Shown one piece after another: positions 52,712 through 61,230 of a stretch of 64,000 bases of DNA. Origin of the DNA: Sphingomonas hylomeconis (GTDB lineage: Bacteria > Pseudomonadota > Alphaproteobacteria > Sphingomonadales > Sphingomonadaceae). The stretch is from assembly GCF_025370105.1 (NCBI RefSeq), contig NZ_JANQBK010000004.1, positions 310,001 through 374,000 on the forward strand, given 5' to 3'. The notes beneath the pieces are model-generated. The model ran no database searches, was not told the DNA's origin, and saw only the letters and a program-made list of their open reading frames with translations. How positions within the stretch are numbered: the first letter of the stretch is position 1; each line of letters begins with the position of its first letter. The position numbers were made by a program, and so were the translations under genes.

Positions 52712-54543
52712 GCGGCGCGCTTCTGCGCATGCAGCATGATCGCCGTCAGCGCCGCCGGCGTGATGCCCCGAATGCGCCCCGCCGCACCCAGCGTGGCAGG
52801 GCGGGCGGCGGTCAGACGCTCAATCATCTCGTGCGACAGGCCGGGGATACCGGCGAAGTCGATCTCGGCCGGCAGGACGATCGCATTGTTGCCGCGGAGC
52901 CGCGCGACCTCATTGTCCTGCCGGGCAATATAGGGTGCATAGCGGGCATCTTCGACCGCTTCGGCGAGCAGCGCGGGATCGTGTCGATCGACCATTCCGG
53001 GCATGATCTGCTCGATGTCGAGCCCGGCAATCCGCAGCCATTCCGCGGCAGTGCGCGCCGGTTCCGAGCCGGCCGGCCGATCGGGCAGCGCATTGGCCGG
53101 GATGACCTGCTCCAGTTCACCAGCGATGATTGCGAGTTCGGCGCGCCGCTGAGCGAGGCGCGCCCGGCGTTCAGCACTGAGGCAACCCGCTTCTTCGGCG
53201 ACGCCCCCAAGCCGCGTTTCGGCATTGTCGGCGCGCAACCGCAAGCGATACTCCGCCCGCGCCGTGAGCATGCGATACGGTTCGGTCACGCCCTGCAGCA
53301 CCAGATCGTCGATCATGACGCCAAGATAGCTGCTGGCGCGATCGAGCACGACCGGTGCCAGCTCCAGCGCCACCGCAGCCGCGTTGAGTCCAGCGATCAG
53401 TCCCTGGCCGGCGGCCTCTTCATAGCCGGTCGTCCCATTGATCTGCCCCGCACAGAACAGGCCGGGCAGTGCACGCACTTCCAGCGTCGGCGCCAGCGCG
53501 CGCGGATCGATATGGTCATATTCGACGGCATAGCCGGCCATCATGATCTGCGTGTTTTCCAGACCGGGAATGGACCGGATCATCGCTTCCTGCACGTCGG
53601 CCGGCAGCGATGTCGAAATCCCGTTGGGATAGATGACATGATCGTCCAGCCCCTCGGGCTCGAGAAATATCTGATGGCCGTCGCGGTCGCCGAAGCGATG
53701 GATCTTGTCCTCGATCGACGGGCAATAGCGCGGGCCGACGCCGTCGATCGCGCCACCAAACAAGGGCGATCGATCGAGTGACGCGCGGATGATATCGTGC
53801 GTGACGGGCGTCGTCCGCGTGATCGCACAGAAGGTCTGCGGCAGCGGCCGGCCGGGAGAAACGGGCGACATCGTCCAGGGATCGAGATCGCTCGGCTGTT
53901 CGGCCAGCATCGCCCAGTCGATCGTCCGCCCGTCGAGCCGCGGTGGCGTGCCGGTCTTGAGCCGCGTCATCGGCAACTTGGCATCGCGCAACTGCACCGC
54001 CAGCCGTGTTGCCGCCGCCTCGCCGATACGCCCGCCGGCCAGCCGCTCTTCCCCGCGGAACATGCGCCCGCCAAGGAAGGTGCCGGTTGCCAACACTACG
54101 GCCGGCGCATCGAGACACCGGCCGTCCGCCAATTCCAGCCCGGCAACGGCACCCGACCGACCGAACGACAAGGCCGCCGCTTCGCCTTCGATGACGGTGA
54201 GGTTGGTCTGCGCGGTGACCGCCTGCTGTATCGCGGTGGAATATCGCCGGCGATCCGCCTGCACGCGCGGCCCCTGCACCGCGCTCCCCTTAGAGCGGTT
54301 GAGCATGCGATAATGAATCCCGGCGGCATCGGTCGCCCGCGCCATCAACCCGTCGAAGGCGTCGACCTCGCGCACCAGATGGCCCTTGCCGAGCCCACCG
54401 ATCGCCGGATTGCAGGACATGGCGCCGATCTTGGTTGCGTCAAAGCTGACCAATGCGGTGCGCGCGCCGCGCCGCGCCGCGGCCGCCGCGGCCTCGACGC
54501 CGGCATGGCCGCCCCCGACGACGATAACATCGAATGTGGACAT
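52708..54543 (-). CDS. mnmG: tRNA uridine-5-carboxymethylaminomethyl modification enzyme MnmG
   Basis: A 611-residue FAD protein that with MnmE modifies U34 of several tRNAs. FAD site [12 protein letters not shown] near residues 7-18, [29 protein letters not shown], and [21 protein letters not shown] are standard, as is the helical C-terminus. I use the ATG at 54543 (MSTFDVIVV). It is separated from mnmE by 54 bases that hold parS site 2. Confidence 0.96.
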   Translation of the reverse strand: MSTFDVIVVGGGHAGVEAAAAAARRGARTALVSFDATKIGAMSCNPAIGGLGKGHLVREVDAFDGLMARATDAAGIHYRMLNRSKGSAVQGPRVQADRRRYSTAIQQAVTAQTNLTVIEGEAAALSFGRSGAVAGLELADGRCLDAPAVVLATGTFLGGRMFRGEERLAGGRIGEAAATRLAVQLRDAKLPMTRLKTGTPPRLDGRTIDWAMLAEQPSDLDPWTMSPVSPGRPLPQTFCAITRTTPVTHDIIRASLDRSPLFGGAIDGVGPRYCPSIEDKIHRFGDRDGHQIFLEPEGLDDHVIYPNGISTSLPADVQEAMIRSIPGLENTQIMMAGYAVEYDHIDPRALAPTLEVRALPGLFCAGQINGTTGYEEAAGQGLIAGLNAAAVALELAPVVLDRASSYLGVMIDDLVLQGVTEPYRMLTARAEYRLRLRADNAETRLGGVAEEAGCLSAERRARLAQRRAELAIIAGELEQVIPANALPDRPAGSEPARTAAEWLRIAGLDIEQIMPGMVDRHDPALLAEAVEDARYAPYIARQDNEVARLRGNNAIVLPAEIDFAGIPGLSHEMIERLTAARPATLGAAGRIRGITPAALTAIMLHAQKRAA

Positions 54544-54581
54544 GCCCATCTCGCTAGGCATTGCCGGCGAGCAAGTCAAAG

Positions 54582-54597
54582 CGTTCCACGTGGAACA
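54582..54597. promoter_or_regulatory. parS-like ParB loading site 2 (between mnmE and mnmG)
   Basis: CGTTCCACGTGGAACA contains the perfect 14-base palindrome GTTCCACGTGGAAC and differs little from parS consensus. It abuts the mnmE stop codon and is the only longer feature of the 54-base gap. With site 1, about 2.4 kb away, it makes a parS cluster some 6.4 kb from oriC. Confidence 0.85.
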
Positions 54598-55878
54598 TCA
54601 CTTCCCGATGCAGAACTTCCCGAACAAGGCGTCGAGCATTGCCTCGGTATCGCTGTGGCCGGTGATGCGATCGATCGTCGCCAGAGCATAACGCAGCTGC
54701 TCGGCAATCAGCAGCGGGTCCTGATGGTCGCCGACCGTCCGCAGCAGCGCCGCCGCCTCTCCCGCCAGCGCACGCTGGCGCTCGTTCAACACGACCTCAT
54801 CGAGCCGAGGCAGCAATTGCCGCGCACGGGATGCGATCCCCTGCCACAGGGCAGCGATGCCCGCCCCGGTCGCCGCCGAGACGGCAAGGTCGCGCCCTGC
54901 GGGCAACACCTCGCGTCCGGCCTCGTCGGCGCGCGAATGAACCCACAACGCCCCCCGCGGTGCGTCGCTGTCACCGAGCCATAGGAGCACGTCCGCGAAA
55001 TCCATTGCCGAGCGCGTTCGCTCGATCCCCATCCGCTCGATCGGATCGAGCGTCACCGCCGCCAGCCCCGCCGTATCGGTCAGCACATAGGCGATCCCGT
55101 CGCGGTGCACGGGTGCGTCGATCCGGTCCCGCGTCGTCCCGGCGATCGGCGACACGATCGCCGCGTCCCGATCGATCAGCGCGTTGAGCAACGTGGACTT
55201 GCCGCTGTTCGGTGGGCCGGCGAGCACGACCCTTATGCCGTCGCGCAGGCGCTCGACGGGGGGCTGGCCGACCAGTGCGTCGATCTCGTCCGCCAGGCGC
55301 AAAGCCGCCACCTTTACCGCGTCGAGATCGGCGGCATCCACATCATCCTCGTCGGCAAAATCGAGCTCTGCCTCGACCCGCGCCGACATTGCGAGGATCC
55401 GGTCGGACCAGGTCGCGACATGGCGACGGAGGCCGCCCTCGGCAGTGAACATCGCCGCGCGGCGCTGGCTCTCCGTCTCTGCCGTGAGCAGGTCTCCCAG
55501 GCCTTCCGCCTCGGTCAGATCGATGCGGCCGTTGGTCAACGCCCGGCGTGTAAAGTCACCGGGCTGGGCAGGAGACAGGCCCGGCATCACCGCCAGGGTG
55601 CGCTCCACCGCAGCGACGACGGCGCGGCCACCATGGAGATGCAGCTCGACCAGATCCTCGCCGGTCGCCGTGGTCGGCGCGCGGAACACCAGCACCAGCG
55701 CGCGGTCGAGGATCGCCTGGTCGGCCGGATCGCGCAGCGCGCGGAGCGTTGCGCGCCGGTCGTCCGGCAATGGGCCGGCGAGCGCCGTCGCCGCGGCCAG
55801 CGCGTCCGGCCCGCTGATGCGCAGCACGGCGATCGCCGCCGGCGGCGCACCGCTGGAGACGGCGTAGATCGTGCTCAT
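54598..55878 (-). CDS. mnmE: tRNA modification GTPase MnmE
   Basis: A 426-residue GTPase, partner of MnmG. The N-terminal THF-binding domain has AIAVLRISGPDA and TRRALTNGRIDLTEAEGL. The inserted G domain has G1 GPPNSGKSTL, G2 GTTRD and G3 DTAGL, but G4 reads HSRAD where NKxD is usual, keeping only the aspartate. The C-terminal FCIGK carries the catalytic cysteine. ATG at 55878; the frame runs 23 codons further without similarity. Follows DUF6489 by 4 bases. Confidence 0.95.
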   Translation of the reverse strand: MSTIYAVSSGAPPAAIAVLRISGPDALAAATALAGPLPDDRRATLRALRDPADQAILDRALVLVFRAPTTATGEDLVELHLHGGRAVVAAVERTLAVMPGLSPAQPGDFTRRALTNGRIDLTEAEGLGDLLTAETESQRRAAMFTAEGGLRRHVATWSDRILAMSARVEAELDFADEDDVDAADLDAVKVAALRLADEIDALVGQPPVERLRDGIRVVLAGPPNSGKSTLLNALIDRDAAIVSPIAGTTRDRIDAPVHRDGIAYVLTDTAGLAAVTLDPIERMGIERTRSAMDFADVLLWLGDSDAPRGALWVHSRADEAGREVLPAGRDLAVSAATGAGIAALWQGIASRARQLLPRLDEVVLNERQRALAGEAAALLRTVGDHQDPLLIAEQLRYALATIDRITGHSDTEAMLDALFGKFCIGK

Positions 55879-55882
55879 CGCG

Positions 55883-56122
55883 TCAGTCCGGCGTCTTGGT
55901 CGTGCTCGCCGTCTCGAACATCTTGCGCCAGAATCCCATCCCGGCATCGTTCATCGGCGCCCAGCTGCGCATCATGCCTTCGAGCAGATCGGGCGAGACC
56001 ACGCCGTCCATCGCGCCGGTCAGCGAGGCGATATATTTCTCATGGACCGGCGTGAGGTCCGGCAGGCCCATCATGCGACGCGCTTCTTCCGGCGTGCAGT
56101 CCAGCTCGACATTGAATTTCAT
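55883..56122 (-). CDS. DUF6489 family protein
   Basis: A 79-residue protein: MKFNVELDCTPEEARRMMGLPDLTPVHEKYI, then MRSWAPMNDAGMGFWRKMF. This matches the short DUF6489 proteins that stand upstream of mnmE in sphingomonads; function unknown, but the N-terminal part resembles proteins of phasin or stress type only vaguely. ATG at 56122. Confidence 0.8.
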   Translation of the reverse strand: MKFNVELDCTPEEARRMMGLPDLTPVHEKYIASLTGAMDGVVSPDLLEGMMRSWAPMNDAGMGFWRKMFETASTTKTPD

Positions 56123-56228
56123 GGCACTGCATCTCCGCTTGAGCCGGCGTATCGCGCGGCATACCCTGTGGCCATGTATGCGCGCGACCGCGCCGCAACC
56201 GCAACGCCCAACCGCAAAGGAACCGCCC

Positions 56229-56924
56229 TTGACCACGATCACCATCGACACGCTCGACCATGACGGGCGCTTCGACGCCTATGTCGCCGAACCGGCAGGC
56301 ACGCCGACCGCCGCGATCGTCGTCATCCAGGAAGTGTTCGGCGTGAATGCCGGTATCCGCAGCAAATGCGATGCCCTGGCGGCAAATGGCTATCTGGCGA
56401 TCGCGCCCGACCTCTTCTGGCGGCTCGAGCCGGGAATCGAACTCGATCCCGATGTTCCGGAGCAGATGCAGCGCGGGCTCGATCTGTTCGGCAAGTTCGA
56501 TCAGGATCTGGGCATCGCCGATATCGAGGCGACGATCCGCGCGGCACGCGCCAAGGTCGGCGGCGGCAAGGTCGGCGCGGTCGGTTATTGCCTTGGCGGG
56601 CGGCTGGCGTTCATGACCGCGGCGCGCACCGATATCGACGCGAGCGTCGGCTATTACGGGGTCGGCATCGATGGCCTGCTTGGCGAGAAGCACGCGATCG
56701 CGCGGCCGGTATTGCTGCACGTGCCGGTCGAAGATCATTTCGTCGACAAGCCGGCGCAGGCGCGGATGCACGAGGGGCTGGATGATCACCCGCGCGTGAC
56801 GCTGTACGATTATCCCGGCGAGGATCACGGCTTCGCGACGGAATTTGGCGACCGGCGGTCGCCCGCCGCGGCGGACCTTGCCGATGGCCGGACGGCGGCG
56901 TTCTTCGCCGAGCATCTCAAATAA
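56229..56924 (+). CDS. Dienelactone hydrolase family protein
   Basis: A 231-residue alpha/beta hydrolase. The nucleophile elbow is GYCLGGRLAF (Cys near residue 118, as in dienelactone hydrolase), the acid probably in VPVEDHFVD, and the His in GEDHGFATEF. VIQEVFGVNAGIR is the usual oxyanion region. In other bacteria such enzymes open dienelactones in chlorocatechol breakdown, but many are general esterases. TTG start at 56229 with AAGGAA 6 bases upstream. Confidence 0.88.
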   Translation: MTTITIDTLDHDGRFDAYVAEPAGTPTAAIVVIQEVFGVNAGIRSKCDALAANGYLAIAPDLFWRLEPGIELDPDVPEQMQRGLDLFGKFDQDLGIADIEATIRAARAKVGGGKVGAVGYCLGGRLAFMTAARTDIDASVGYYGVGIDGLLGEKHAIARPVLLHVPVEDHFVDKPAQARMHEGLDDHPRVTLYDYPGEDHGFATEFGDRRSPAAADLADGRTAAFFAEHLK

Positions 56925-56930
56925 GCGAAC

Positions 56931-56964
56931 CGGCGGCGGGCAGCGCAAATGCTGCCCGCCGCCG
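56931..56964. terminator. Hairpin between convergent dienelactone hydrolase and terC
   Basis: CGGCGGCGGGCAGC (56931-56944) and GCTGCCCGCCGCCG (56951-56964) form a perfect 14-base-pair stem with a 6-base loop, 6 bases past the plus-strand stop and 32 bases past the terC stop. No T-run on either side, but its place suggests a bidirectional stop. Confidence 0.65.
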
Positions 56965-56996
56965 CCCGATCCGGTCAGATCGGGCAGGGACTGGCG

Positions 56997-57680
56997 TTAC
57001 GCGATCGCGCCGATCAACGGCTGCACATCGTGAAAGCCTTCGAAAATCATCTTGCCGGCGACATAGACGATGATGACCAGCCCGACCCAGGCGATCCAGC
57101 GATAGCGCTCGATATATTTGGCGATCACATTGGCCGCGAGGCCCATCAGCGCGACCGACAGGATCAGCCCGATGACCATGATGCCGGGATGCTCGCGCGC
57201 TGCGCCAGCGACGGCGAGCACGTTATCGAGGCTCATCGACACGTCGGCAACGGCCACTGCCCAGGCAGCGGCAAGAAAGCTCTTCGCAGGGCGAATGCCG
57301 CTATTCTCGTCGCCATCCACTTCCGGCGATCCGCCCGGTGCGCCCTTGGGGCGCAGTTCGCGGTACATCTTCCACGCCACCCATAGCAGCAGCAGACCGC
57401 CACCGAGCACCAGACCATAGCTTTTGAAGCTCTCCAGGCCGTACAACACGGCAACCGCGAAGATGATGCGCAGCACCAGCGCGGCGAGAATACCGATCAG
57501 GATAACCTTGCGGCGCTGATCGCTGGGCAGGCCGGCGGCAAGCGCGCCGACGATGATAGCGTTGTCACCCGCGAGTGCCACGTCGAGCAGCACGACGGTG
57601 GCGAAGGCGGTCATCGCGGAGGCGGTGCCGATATTGGCGAAGTCGCTGACGATGTGATTCCACAGCCAGCTGAGCGACAT
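56997..57680 (-). CDS. TerC/YjbE family integral membrane protein
   Basis: A 227-residue protein with about seven membrane helices. LLDVALAGDNAIIVGALAAGL carries the family's conserved acidic residues (LAGDNA), repeated as VADVSMSLDNVLAVAGAA; KMYRELRP and a charged loop separate the halves. TerC proteins are tied to metal (Mn) export and tellurite resistance in some bacteria. I use the ATG at 57680 (MSLSWLWNHI), where similarity starts; a GTG at 57728 adds 16 residues. Confidence 0.88.
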   Translation of the reverse strand: MSLSWLWNHIVSDFANIGTASAMTAFATVVLLDVALAGDNAIIVGALAAGLPSDQRRKVILIGILAALVLRIIFAVAVLYGLESFKSYGLVLGGGLLLLWVAWKMYRELRPKGAPGGSPEVDGDENSGIRPAKSFLAAAWAVAVADVSMSLDNVLAVAGAAREHPGIMVIGLILSVALMGLAANVIAKYIERYRWIAWVGLVIIVYVAGKMIFEGFHDVQPLIGAIA

Positions 57681-57790
57681 CGGCTCGACCGTGGGAAGGG
57701 CGGCGGCCAGCAGGGCAAGGATGCTCACAAGGGGGTCTCCGGGGGCGTGGTGATCGAGATCAACGTAAAGGGGTGGGCGACGGTTGCCAC

Positions 57791-57817
57791 AAAAAAGGCG
57801 TGGGCAATGCCCACGCC
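57791..57817 (-). terminator. Rho-independent terminator behind rho
   Basis: On the minus strand GGCGTGGGC-ATT-GCCCACGCC (57797-57817) is a perfect 9-base-pair stem followed directly by TTTTTT (57791-57796). It is 75 bases beyond the rho stop. Fittingly, the rho gene itself ends at an intrinsic terminator. Confidence 0.92.
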
Positions 57818-57891
57818 GTCGGCCGGGCGACACGCGCCGGCCAGACCGCTGCGCGCCTGATCCAGCATGGCTGGATCGGGCGCGCGCACCG

Positions 57892-59148
57892 TCACTGGTT
57901 CATGCTGTCGAAGAAGTCCTCGTTGGTCTTGGAATCCTTCATCTTGTCGAGCAGGAATTCCATCGCGTCGATCGTGCCCATCTGCATCAGGATGCGGCGC
58001 AGCACCCACATCTTGCTGAGCTTGACCTTGTCGACCAGCAGCTCGTCCTTGCGCGTGCCGGACTTGCCCACGTCGAGCGCCGGGAAGACGCGCTTGTCGG
58101 CGACCTTGCGGTCGAGCACGATTTCCGAGTTACCAGTGCCCTTGAATTCCTCGAAGATCACTTCGTCCATGCGGCTGCCGGTGTCGATCAGCGCGGTGGC
58201 GATGATCGACAGCGAACCGCCTTCCTCGATGTTGCGCGCGGCACCGAAGAAGCGCTTGGGGCGCTGCAGCGCATTCGCGTCGACGCCGCCGGTCAGCACC
58301 TTGCCCGAGCTCGGCACAACGGTGTTGTAGGCGCGGCCCAGGCGGGTGATCGAATCGAGCAGGATCACCACGTCCTTCTTGTGCTCGACCAGGCGTTTGG
58401 CCTTTTCGATCACCATCTCGGCGACCTGCACGTGGCGCTGCGCGGGTTCGTCGAAGGTCGAGGAGACGACCTCGCCCTTCACGCTGCGCTGCATGTCGGT
58501 GACTTCCTCGGGACGCTCGTCGATCAGCAGGACGATCAGGAACACCTCGGGATGGTTCTCGGAAATGGCGCGCGCGATATTCTGCAGCATCACCGTCTTG
58601 CCGACGCGCGGTGGCGCGACGATCAAAGTACGCTGGCCCTTGCCCTGCGGGCTGACGATATCGATGACGCGCGCGGACTTGTCCTTCTGCGTCGGATCGA
58701 GCGTGTCGAGCGTGAGCTTCGATTCCGGATAGAGCGGCGTCAGATTGTCGAAATTGACGCGGTGGCGCACCGCTTCGGGATCGTCGAAATTGACCTTGGA
58801 CGGCTTCACCAGCGCGAAATAGCGTTCGCCATCCTTGGGCCCGCGGATCTCGCCCTCGACCGTGTCACCGGTGCGCAGCCCGAATTTGCGCACCTGGTTG
58901 GGCGAGACATAGATGTCGTCGGGGCCGGCGAGATAGTTCGACTGCGGGCTGCGCAGGAAACCGAAGCCATCGGGCAGCACTTCGATCGTGCCCTCGCCCA
59001 TGATCATCTCGCCCTCTTCGGCCTGGACCTTGAGGATCGCGAACATCAGGTCCTGCTTGCGCAGCGTCGAGGCGCCTTCGACGCCGAGCTCCTCCGCCAT
59101 GCTGACCAGTTCGGCCGGTTTTTTGTTCTTGAGGTCTTTGAGATGCAT
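57892..59148 (-). CDS. rho: Transcription termination factor Rho
   Basis: A 418-residue RNA-dependent helicase. N-terminal Rho_N helices ([20 protein letters not shown]), the cold-shock-like RNA site GFGFLRSP with [19 protein letters not shown], Walker [12 protein letters not shown] near residues 177-187, Walker [17 protein letters not shown], the Q loop with VVSSTFDEP, and R loop [14 protein letters not shown]. Length is normal. ATG at 59148. Confidence 0.97.
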   Translation of the reverse strand: MHLKDLKNKKPAELVSMAEELGVEGASTLRKQDLMFAILKVQAEEGEMIMGEGTIEVLPDGFGFLRSPQSNYLAGPDDIYVSPNQVRKFGLRTGDTVEGEIRGPKDGERYFALVKPSKVNFDDPEAVRHRVNFDNLTPLYPESKLTLDTLDPTQKDKSARVIDIVSPQGKGQRTLIVAPPRVGKTVMLQNIARAISENHPEVFLIVLLIDERPEEVTDMQRSVKGEVVSSTFDEPAQRHVQVAEMVIEKAKRLVEHKKDVVILLDSITRLGRAYNTVVPSSGKVLTGGVDANALQRPKRFFGAARNIEEGGSLSIIATALIDTGSRMDEVIFEEFKGTGNSEIVLDRKVADKRVFPALDVGKSGTRKDELLVDKVKLSKMWVLRRILMQMGTIDAMEFLLDKMKDSKTNEDFFDSMNQ

Positions 59149-59333
59149 GGGATCAGCGTCCGGCTAGTCTGGGGAGTGGGCATCGAGGGGGTGCGCGAAG
59201 AACTCGGGCAAGCGATGCGGGAGGAGGATGCCGACGCGGAGAAACCGTGTGCCGACAGTGGCAGGGGGTAAGAGAGGGCAGGGCCCAAGTCAACGGGGTT
59301 GTGACGTTGGGTGCGAGTACCCGTCTCCGCCCC

Positions 59334-59432
59334 ACCCCGGCGAACGCCGGGGCCCAGTTGGGAAACAGAGGTAACTTCGGCTGCGCTTTGTTATATCGGC
59401 CATCGCGACTGGGCCCCGGCGTTCGCCGGGGT
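59334..59432. repeat. Long inverted repeat between hemJ and rho
   Basis: Arms of 25 bases, 59334-59358 and 59408-59432, are perfect inverted copies; each arm holds the smaller palindrome CCCCGGCG-NN-CGCCGGGG. The 49-base centre is less GC-rich. It fills much of the 310 bases between rho and hemJ; the remainder is the rho leader, in which I see no other gene. It starts 26 bases past the hemJ stop and probably ends that transcript. The arms resemble the repeat at 35956-36027. Confidence 0.8.
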
Positions 59433-59458
59433 AGGGTCGGAAGTTGGCTCGTATTAGA

Positions 59459-59908
59459 TTAGAACGGCTTCACGATCACCAGCACCACGATCACCGCGGC
59501 GGTGACCGCCGGGATTTCGTTCAGCATGCGCAGCGTCTTGCCGCTCAGCGTCGGCTTGTTCGCCGCGAGCTTCTTGGCATAGCCGACCGCCCAGCCGTGA
59601 TAGCCGCTCAGGCCCAGCACGAAGAGCAATTTGGCGTGCAGCCACGGCTCGGCCCAGTGCTGCCCGATCGTCGCCAGCGTGAGGCCGAGCAGCCAGACGA
59701 TGATCATGGCGGGCGAGAGGATGATCTTGCGGATCTTGCCCTCGCGCTCGACCCACAGGGCTGCCTCCTCGGCCCGGCCGGCGGCGAGCGCTTCCTGGTG
59801 ATAGACGAGATAGCGCGGCAGCATGAACAGGCCGGCCATCCAGAAGATCACGAAGATCACATGCGCGGCGAGATACCAGTTATACGCCACGATCAGTCGC
59901 TCCATCAT
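59459..59908 (-). CDS. hemJ: Protoporphyrinogen IX oxidase HemJ
   Basis: A 149-residue membrane protein with four helices, of the HemJ (UPF0093/CopD-like) family that oxidises protoporphyrinogen IX in organisms without HemG or HemY. YNWYLAAHVIFVIFWMAGLFMLPR has the conserved histidine, and EPWLHAKLLFVLGLSGYHGW the conserved His-x-Lys. It overlaps hemE by 4 bases, linking two steps of heme synthesis. ATG at 59908, with a second in-frame ATG next to it. Confidence 0.9.
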   Translation of the reverse strand: MMERLIVAYNWYLAAHVIFVIFWMAGLFMLPRYLVYHQEALAAGRAEEAALWVEREGKIRKIILSPAMIIVWLLGLTLATIGQHWAEPWLHAKLLFVLGLSGYHGWAVGYAKKLAANKPTLSGKTLRMLNEIPAVTAAVIVVLVIVKPF

Positions 59909-60936
59909 GTACGTACCCGCGCGAGGAGCGCCTCGACATGTTCTATGGGGGTGTCCGGCAGGATGCCATGCCCCAGGTTGAAGATATGCGGGCGATCCAC
60001 GAACGCCGCAAGCACGCGATCGATCGCCTCGTCCAGCGCCGTGCCGCCGGCAATCAGGGCAAGCGGATCGAGATTGCCCTGCACCGGCATGTGCTTGGGC
60101 AGATTGGCGTCGGCCCAGACCGGATCGACCGTCTCGTCGAGCCCGACCGCATCGACGCCGGTTTCGCGCGCATAGGCGGGCAGCTTGCCGCCGGCGCCCT
60201 TGGGGAAACCGATGATCGGCGTCTCCGGGTGGCGTTCCTTCAGCCCCGCGACGATCGCCGCATTGGGCGCGATCACCCAGCGCTCGAACTGCGCCGGGCT
60301 GAGCGAGCCGGCCCAGCTGTCGAACAATTGCACCGCCTCCACGCCGTTTTCGATCTGCGCAGAGAGATAGTCGACCGTCATCGCCGTGATCGCGTCGATG
60401 ATCTCGGCGAACGCCAGTGGATCGCGATAGGCGGCGCGGCGGGTTTCGCCCTGGTCCTTGCTGCCCTGCCCGGCGACCATATAGGTCGCGACCGTCCAGG
60501 GGCTGCCGGCAAAGCCCAGGAAGGTGGTTTCTGGCGGCAGCGCAGCCGCGACCCGGGCGACGGTGGCATAGACCGGATCGAGCCGCTCAGGGACGGCCGC
60601 CAGGCTCGCCAGTGCCGTATCCATCAGTGGCGGTGCCAGGCGCGGTCCCTCGCCCACACCGAAGCTCAGATCTTGGCCCAGCGCCCAGGGCACCATTAGG
60701 ATATCGGAAAAGAGGATCGCGCCATCGAAGCCGAACCGGCGGATCGGCTGCAGCGTCACTTCGGCCGCCGCTTCCGGGTCGGTGGCCAGCGCCAGGAAGC
60801 CGCCTTTCTCCGCCCGGAGTGCGCGATATTCGGGAAGATAGCGGCCGGCCTGGCGCATCAGCCAGATCGGGGGCGTTTCGGCTCGCATACCCTTGAGCAC
60901 GCCGAGCAGCGGTTTCGATTCAGATGTTATCGACAA
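59905..60936 (-). CDS. hemE: Uroporphyrinogen decarboxylase
   Basis: A 343-residue enzyme that removes four carboxyl groups from uroporphyrinogen III. Signatures: PPIWLMRQAGRYLPEYRALR, GFDGAILFSDILMVPWALG, LGFAGSPWTVATYM, and FNLGHGILPDTPIEHV near the end. The start is TTG at 60936 with AGGGA upstream; no ATG or GTG fits, so the start is moderately certain. Its start touches the origin region, as in Caulobacter, where hemE flanks oriC. Confidence 0.95.
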   Translation of the reverse strand: MSITSESKPLLGVLKGMRAETPPIWLMRQAGRYLPEYRALRAEKGGFLALATDPEAAAEVTLQPIRRFGFDGAILFSDILMVPWALGQDLSFGVGEGPRLAPPLMDTALASLAAVPERLDPVYATVARVAAALPPETTFLGFAGSPWTVATYMVAGQGSKDQGETRRAAYRDPLAFAEIIDAITAMTVDYLSAQIENGVEAVQLFDSWAGSLSPAQFERWVIAPNAAIVAGLKERHPETPIIGFPKGAGGKLPAYARETGVDAVGLDETVDPVWADANLPKHMPVQGNLDPLALIAGGTALDEAIDRVLAAFVDRPHIFNLGHGILPDTPIEHVEALLARVRT

Positions 60937-60958
60937 GCTGGTCGATCCCTATTTCTAC

Positions 60959-60975
60959 TAAGAATTAGATTCTTA
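60959..60975. repeat. AT-rich palindrome in oriC, possible unwinding element
   Basis: TAAGAAT-TAG-ATTCTTA is a perfect 7-base inverted repeat within the AT-rich stretch that ends in TTAAAAAGG. It is the best candidate for the DNA-unwinding element, or a site for a regulator of initiation. Confidence 0.5.
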
Positions 60976-61095
60976 AAAAGGATGTAGCGGTTGTTGGCGC
61001 GTTGATCCCGGGGCTTATGCGGTCATGCCCGAAATGCCAACAGCTTGACGGCCGCCGACCCGCACAGCGCCTGCGATTCCCGCCCGCCGTCCACG

Positions 61096-61104
61096 TTTTC
61101 CACA
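61096..61104 (+). promoter_or_regulatory. DnaA box-like site
   Basis: TTTTCCACA, one mismatch from the consensus TTATCCACA. Confidence 0.65.
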
Positions 61105-61138
61105 GGCTGTGCACGGATATCGCGGCTGGGCAGGGAAT

Positions 61139-61147
61139 TGTGGACAA
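61139..61147 (-). promoter_or_regulatory. DnaA box-like site
   Basis: TGTGGACAA on the plus strand reads TTGTCCACA on the minus strand, one mismatch from TTATCCACA. Confidence 0.65.
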
Positions 61148-61155
61148 GTTGCGGC

Positions 61156-61164
61156 TTATCCCCG
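61156..61164 (+). promoter_or_regulatory. Weak DnaA box-like site
   Basis: TTATCCCCG keeps TTATCC and differs from TTATCCACA at two of nine positions; counted as a weak box because of its neighbours. Confidence 0.4.
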
Positions 61165-61206
61165 GCTTGGCGGGGGGCTTCGGTTGCGCTAGCGATTTTG
61201 CCGATG

Positions 61207-61215
61207 TTGTCCACA
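61207..61215 (+). promoter_or_regulatory. DnaA box-like site next to ppsR
   Basis: TTGTCCACA, one mismatch from consensus, only 15 bases before the ppsR start codon, so DnaA bound here could also influence ppsR expression. Confidence 0.65.
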
Positions 61216-61230
61216 GATCCATCCTGAACC

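Larger units (their letters stand above)
60937..61230. other. Probable chromosomal replication origin (oriC)
   Basis: This 294-base gap lies between hemE and the ppsR/RP001-type gene, the place where Caulobacter crescentus has its origin. It contains an AT-rich segment (60949-60980) in otherwise GC-rich DNA, four DnaA-box-like 9-mers in the ppsR-near half, and a palindrome in the AT-rich half. Genes on both sides point away from it, and parABS is 7-10 kb distant. I see no coding frame in it. Assignment rests on context and motif count, not experiment. Confidence 0.85.
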
